64,000 nt of DNA from NCBI RefSeq assembly GCF_025699485.1, contig NZ_JANUXN010000005.1, positions 62,001 to 126,000 on the forward strand, read 5' to 3'. The position numbers were made by a program, and so were the translations under genes. This document shows, in pieces, positions 60,135-64,000 of the stretch; positions within the stretch are counted from its first letter, which is position 1, and each line of letters opens with the position of its first letter. Under the pieces are notes generated by a model. It had not been told where the DNA came from. It ran no database searches and saw nothing but the letters and a program-made list of their open reading frames with translations. Source of the stretch: Thauera carbonicopians (GTDB taxonomy: Bacteria; Pseudomonadota; Gammaproteobacteria; Burkholderiales; Rhodocyclaceae).

Positions 60135-61663
60135 CAGTCGTCCATCGCCGGATCGACTTTCGGCCGCCCCAGGCGCTGGAGCGCGTCGCGCAGCCACCAC
60201 ACCATGACCACGCCGGGCACGGCGACGACGATCGAGAAGATGAAGAAGGCCGGCCAGCCGATGCTTTGCGACAGCACGCCCGACAGCGGGCTGACGTAGA
60301 TGCGGCCGACCGCGGCGAAGGCCGACAGCATGGCGTAGTGGGTGGCGCTGAAATGCTGGTTGCACAGGCCCATCAGCAGCGCGACGAAGGCCACCGTGCC
60401 CATGCCGCCGCTGATGTTCTCGCCGGCGATCACCGCCAGCAGCAGCAGGTCGAGCGCGGCAGGCGCGTCCAGCGAGACGATACCCCAGTCGAAGGCCGGC
60501 ACCATCATCGCGCCCCAGGCGCCCTTGCCGAGCTGTGCCAGCAGGTAGAAGCCGAAGTTCGACACCAGCTGCAGCACGCCGAACAGCAGCAGCGAGCGGT
60601 ACAGCGCCAGCCGCGTCATGATCAGGCCGCCGATGAAGGCGCCGAGGATGGTCAGCCAGATGCCGATGACCTTGTTGGCGATGCCGACTTCTTCCTGCGA
60701 GAAGCCCATGCCCTTGATCAGGAAGGGCGTGGTCAGGCTGCCGGCGAAGGCGTCGCCGAGCTTGTACAGGATGATCAGGGCGAGGAAGGCGGCCGCGCCC
60801 TGCTGGGCGAAATAGCTCGACAGCGAGCGGTTCAGGGTCTCGAAGCCGGCGCGGCGTGCCGCCCACCAGGCCAGCGGCAGCGCCAGCGCGATCTCGGCGA
60901 GGACGAACAGCAGCTGGATCCAGCGGTTGGCGTCGTCGGGGTCGAGTCCGAGCAGGATCAGCGCCTGGCGGGCGATCCAGTAGCCGGCGGCGACGCCGCA
61001 CAGCATCGCGGCGAAGCCGATCAATTCGCGTTTGGGATCGGAATCGAGCGGCTTCAGCGCTGCCGACACGCGCGGCAGCGCCAGCAGCGAGACGATGCCG
61101 CAGCCCAGCATCAGCAGCGACATGGTCTGGTACACCCGCGGCCACGAGGCCCACTGGCCGGCCCAGATCAGCGCGATGCCGCCGGACAGGATCATCGCCA
61201 AGCGGTAGGCGAAGACGTGCACCGAGGCGCCCAGGCCGCGTTCGTCCTCGGGCAGCAGGTCGGTGCGGTAGGCGTCGACGACCACGTCCTGCGAGGCCGA
61301 CAGGAAGGCGACCAGCACCGCGGCTGCGGCGAACAGGCCGGGGGTGGCGGTCGGCGACAGGCTCGCCATCCACCACAGCAGCGCGGCGAGCGCGAGCTGG
61401 GTCAGCGCCAGCCAGCCGCGGCGGCGGCCGAGCCAGGGTGGCTCGAAGCGGTCCATCAGCGGCGCCCACAGGAACTTGAAGGTGTAGGGCACGCCGACCA
61501 GGCCGAAGAAGCCGATGGTGGCGAGATCGACGCCGTCGACCGTCAGCCAGGCCTGCATCGCCTGGCCGGTCAGCGCCAGCGGCAGGCCGGAGGCGAATCC
61601 GAGCACCAGGATGGCGGACAGGCGCCAGCTGCGGGCGAGAGCGAGGGGATGAGAGGCGGGCAA
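60134..61663 (-). CDS. ampG: MFS muropeptide permease-like protein (AmpG family)
   Basis: The roughly 509-residue transporter has about 12-14 membrane helices and AmpG-type landmarks: ILVLGFASGLPLALTGQAMQAWL, FFGLVGVPYTFKFLWAPLMDRFEPP, SASQDVVVDAYRTDLL. AmpG imports GlcNAc-anhydro-muropeptides for cell-wall recycling. The start is uncertain: no ATG lies near the first helix, so I use a TTG at 61663. The open frame continues far upstream to 62284 only because of GC richness. It overlaps azlC by one base. Confidence 0.85.
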   Translation of the reverse strand: MPASHPLALARSWRLSAILVLGFASGLPLALTGQAMQAWLTVDGVDLATIGFFGLVGVPYTFKFLWAPLMDRFEPPWLGRRRGWLALTQLALAALLWWMASLSPTATPGLFAAAAVLVAFLSASQDVVVDAYRTDLLPEDERGLGASVHVFAYRLAMILSGGIALIWAGQWASWPRVYQTMSLLMLGCGIVSLLALPRVSAALKPLDSDPKRELIGFAAMLCGVAAGYWIARQALILLGLDPDDANRWIQLLFVLAEIALALPLAWWAARRAGFETLNRSLSSYFAQQGAAAFLALIILYKLGDAFAGSLTTPFLIKGMGFSQEEVGIANKVIGIWLTILGAFIGGLIMTRLALYRSLLLFGVLQLVSNFGFYLLAQLGKGAWGAMMVPAFDWGIVSLDAPAALDLLLLAVIAGENISGGMGTVAFVALLMGLCNQHFSATHYAMLSAFAAVGRIYVSPLSGVLSQSIGWPAFFIFSIVVAVPGVVMVWWLRDALQRLGRPKVDPAMDD

Positions 61664-61856
61664 GAGGCGTGGGCGGGCAGCGTGGCGGGACGGCGCATTA
61701 TCGCAGATCGGCAAGGCCTCGCCGGCAGATACGGAGCGGTATGGGGAGTCTACACAATTCGATACGTTGCTTGCGTCCGCGGGCGGATGCCTCAACAATG
61801 CCGCCATCCAGCCGAGTTCGGCTGCAGAATTTCCAGCTTCGAGGAGGGAGTCCTTC

Positions 61857-62174
61857 ATGTCGTACACAGTGACCGTGGTATTCGGCGGCAACCGCGAGTA
61901 CGAATTTGCGCTGCATGAATCCGCAGTGGCGGGCACGACCAAGGAACAGGCGCGCAGCTGGCTGGCGCAGGAATTCGAGGAGCTCGAATGCACCCCGTCC
62001 AACCCGATGGGCAAGGTGCTGGTGCTGGACATGGTCCTCAACGTCGCCAAGTACGGCGGCGAGAGCCGCTTCGAGCAGGCCACCGAGTGGGCGAAGAAGT
62101 TCGCGCTGGTGACGGCGGCTGCGCTCGATCGCCCGGCGATCCGCGTCGACGTGGCGGGTTTCACCGTCGGTTGA
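61857..62174 (+). CDS. Conserved small protein of unknown function
   Basis: The 105-residue protein (MSYTVTVVFGGNREYEFAL...) looks like a compact alpha/beta fold, with an N-terminal hairpin followed by acidic helices (AQEFEELECTPSNPMGKVLVLDMVLNVAKYGG). GGAGGGAG lies 7 bp before ATG 61857, giving a confident start. No signal peptide, membrane segment or recognised family. It is divergent from ampG and followed by a hairpin-rich gap. Confidence 0.75.
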   Translation: MSYTVTVVFGGNREYEFALHESAVAGTTKEQARSWLAQEFEELECTPSNPMGKVLVLDMVLNVAKYGGESRFEQATEWAKKFALVTAAALDRPAIRVDVAGFTVG

Positions 62175-62282
62175 TCCCCGCTGCCCGGGGCCGCCAGCCG
62201 ATGGACGGTGGCGGCAGGGCGGTCAACGGTCCGGATGGGGCGGGTAGGGCGTAGCGAACCCATCATGCCGGGCCACAGGCGC

Positions 62283-62332
62283 ACCGCGGGCCTTTTTTGA
62301 AGTGGTGGGTTTTGCCTTCGGCTCTACCCACC
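62283..62332. repeat. Intergenic hairpin repeat and T-run
   Basis: AGGC/GCCT with a T-run (62292-62297) can end transcription of the small-protein gene. Right after it, GGTGGGT (62304-62310) pairs with ACCCACC (62326-62332) in the style of short interspersed GTGGGT repeats of GC-rich proteobacteria. A degenerate copy (GGGTAGGGCGTAGCGAACCC) lies near 62239-62258. Confidence 0.35.
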
Positions 62333-62383
62333 CTGCCGATTCAAACGGCCTATGCAGGAACCGGGCTGATCGGCCGGCCCGGC

Positions 62384-62974
62384 CTAGGCGGCCCGGCCCA
62401 GCCGATACACCGCCACGCTGGCGAGGAAGTTCGGCTCTTCCAGCACCAGCTTGCCTTCGTCGAAAGCCAGCCGCTCGCGTACCGCGATGCCGTTCATCTC
62501 GCACAGCACGTCGAAGTCGGCGATGGTGAAGAAGCGCACGTTGGGGGTGTTGAACCACTGGTGCGGCAGGCTCTCGGACACCGGCATGCGGCCGTTGAGG
62601 ATGCTCTGGCGGTGCCGCCAGTAGCCGAAGTTCGGGAAGCTCACCACCGCCTCGCGGCCGACGCGCAGCATCTCGTGCAGGATGCCCTGGGTGTTGTGCA
62701 TGGCCTGCAGCGACAGGCTCATGATGACGTGGTCGAAGAAGCCGTCCTCCAGGCCGACGAGGCCTTTCTCCAGATCCATCTGGATCACGTTGATGCCGTT
62801 CCTGACGCTCGCCTGCAGCTTGTCGGGGTCGTTCTCGACGCCATAGCCCTGGACCTGGCGCACTTCCACCAGATGCCGGAGCAGGGTGCCGTCGCCGCAG
62901 CCGAGGTCGAGCACCTTTTCGCCGGGCTCGATCCATTGCGCGATCACTTCATGGTCGTAACGATAGGCGGTCAT
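62384..62974 (-). CDS. metW: Methionine biosynthesis protein MetW
   Basis: The 196-residue protein is a methyltransferase-fold protein: YDHEVIAQWIEPGEKVLDLGCGDGTLLRHL is motif I, followed by VENDPDKLQASV. MetW partners MetX to stimulate homoserine acylation in methionine synthesis. It begins 1 bp after the metX stop. Typical length is about 195-200 residues. Confidence 0.92.
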   Translation of the reverse strand: MTAYRYDHEVIAQWIEPGEKVLDLGCGDGTLLRHLVEVRQVQGYGVENDPDKLQASVRNGINVIQMDLEKGLVGLEDGFFDHVIMSLSLQAMHNTQGILHEMLRVGREAVVSFPNFGYWRHRQSILNGRMPVSESLPHQWFNTPNVRFFTIADFDVLCEMNGIAVRERLAFDEGKLVLEEPNFLASVAVYRLGRAA

Positions 62975-62975
62975 G

Positions 62976-64000
62976 TCATACCTCGATGCGGTCGAACCAG
63001 GCCGACAGCAGCGCGTGGTAGCGCGCTTCGTCGAGCAGGAATGAGTCGTGGCCGGCGGGGCAGTCGATGTCCGCGTAGCTGACGTTGCGCTTGTTGTGCA
63101 GCAGCGCATAGACGATTTCGCGCGAGCGTTCGGGCGAGAAGCGCCAGTCGGTGGTGAAGGAGATCACCAGGAAGTCGGCGCTGGCGCGCGCCAGCGCGGC
63201 CGGCAGGCTGCCGCCGTAGTCGAAGGCGGGGTCGAAGTAGTCCAGCGCCTTGGTCGTCAGCAGGTAGGTGTTGGCGTCGAAGTAGCCGGCGAACTTGTCG
63301 CCCTGGTAGCGCAGGTAGGACTCGATCTCGAACTCGACGTCGTAGCTGTAGGTGTTGCGGCCGTGGCGCAGGCTGCGGCCGAATTTCTCCGCCATCGAAT
63401 CGTCGGACAGGTAGGTGATGTGGCCCACCATGCGCGCCAGCTTGAGGCCGCGCGCCGGCACCACGCCGTGCTCGTAGTAGTGGCCGCCGTGGAACTCGGG
63501 GTCGGTCAGGATGGCCTGGCGCGCGACTTCGTTGAAGGCGATGTTCTGCGCGGTGAGCTTGGGCGCGGCGGCGATCACGGCGACGTGGCCGACGCGTTCG
63601 GGGAACTGCAGCGACCACGACAGCGCCTGCATGCCGCCCAGGCTGCCGCCGACGACCGCGGCGAAGCGTGCTATGCCGAGCCGGTCGGCCAGCCGCGCCT
63701 GCGATTCGACCCAGTCCTCGACGGTGACGAAGGGGAAGTCGGCGCCCCACAGCTTGCCGGTGGCCGGATTGGTCTGGTTGGGGCCGGACGAGCCGTAGCA
63801 GCCGCCGAGGTTGTTCACCCCGATGACGAAGAACTTGCGCGTGTCCAGCGGCTTGCCCGGGCCGATCAGGTTGTCCCACCAGCCGACGTTGTGCGGATCG
63901 TCCGCATAGTGGCCGGCGAGGTGGTGCGAGCCCGACAGCGCGTGGCAGACCAGCACCGCGTTGTTGCGCTCGGCGTTGAGCGTGCCGTAGGTCTCGTAGA
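62976..64000 (-). CDS. metX: Homoserine O-acyltransferase MetX (5' end beyond window)
   Basis: The alpha/beta hydrolase uses acetyl- or succinyl-CoA to acylate homoserine, the first step of methionine synthesis. Visible are the oxyanion region [15 protein letters not shown], nucleophile Ser in [14 protein letters not shown], catalytic Asp in SFTTDWRF and His in [10 protein letters not shown]. About 341 codons are in the window, and codons continue to the right edge ([16 protein letters not shown]), so the N-terminus is missing. metW follows directly. Confidence 0.93.
   Translation of the reverse strand, partial: YETYGTLNAERNNAVLVCHALSGSHHLAGHYADDPHNVGWWDNLIGPGKPLDTRKFFVIGVNNLGGCYGSSGPNQTNPATGKLWGADFPFVTVEDWVESQARLADRLGIARFAAVVGGSLGGMQALSWSLQFPERVGHVAVIAAAPKLTAQNIAFNEVARQAILTDPEFHGGHYYEHGVVPARGLKLARMVGHITYLSDDSMAEKFGRSLRHGRNTYSYDVEFEIESYLRYQGDKFAGYFDANTYLLTTKALDYFDPAFDYGGSLPAALARASADFLVISFTTDWRFSPERSREIVYALLHNKRNVSYADIDCPAGHDSFLLDEARYHALLSAWFDRIEV

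Overview
The window is GC-rich bacterial chromosome next to the replication origin. The order dnaN-dnaA | rpmH-rnpA-yidD-yidC-mnmE, with the two halves diverging, is the usual origin neighbourhood. Gene content suggests a betaproteobacterium of the Rhodocyclales (Azoarcus/Thauera/Aromatoleum type): ntrYX behind rsmB and a DUF4390 gene, metXW, a carboxyspermidine route to spermidine, and hemE next to priA. The genus is an inference from gene order and protein style; no search was run. No rRNA, tRNA or CRISPR array was seen.

Region 1 (1-5571) holds the dnaN start, dnaA, a DnaA-box-bearing gap, then rpmH, rnpA, yidD, yidC and mnmE, packed with start/stop overlaps. Region 2 (5557-21517) is a genomic island of about 16 kb inserted in the 3' end of mnmE. 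It is bounded by a 15-bp direct repeat covering the last mnmE codons and carries a P4-type integrase at its left end. Repeated GTCCAAG heptamers at both ends look like integrase arm sites. The cargo is a defence cluster: a winged-helix regulator, an Mrr-type nuclease with a possible modified-base reader domain, and a type I restriction-modification operon. Between hsdS and hsdR lie a complete Kiwa pair (kwaA, kwaB) and a 40-codon ORF. An AlbA_2/Schlafen-type gene follows. The right part holds remnants of an integrative conjugative element: a second tyrosine recombinase and an STY4528-like replication gene.

Region 3 (21518-39718) returns to chromosome. It holds a Fic gene behind nested inverted repeats, two genes for AdoMet-independent spermidine synthesis preceded by a promoter and a 69-codon ORF, and a TSUP permease gene flanked by two inverted parS-like sites. 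Then come a speE-like gene, rsmB, a DUF4390 gene, ntrY, an NtrX-like regulator whose AAA+ domain looks degenerate, trkA, trkH, hemE and priA. The hemE-priA gap is AT-rich and carries DnaA boxes.

Region 4 (39719-64000) holds an EF-hand protein, an mdtABC-type RND efflux operon with its outer-membrane lipoprotein and a promoter overlapped by a Fur-like box, and a carbonic anhydrase/ROK kinase pair. Two tandem DUF3857/transglutaminase genes follow, one of which has lost its catalytic cysteine. Next are a small Cys-rich ORF, a PAS chemoreceptor, a TacA/TacT-type toxin-antitoxin pair with a palindromic operator, a SMUG1-like glycosylase, an ampG-azlC-azlD cluster, a small conserved protein and metXW, with metX running off the end.

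The most notable finding is the composite defence operon hsdM-hsdS-kwaA-kwaB-smORF-hsdR. Its overlapping start and stop codons suggest that a membrane-linked phage sensor/effector pair and a DNA-modification system are made from one transcript.
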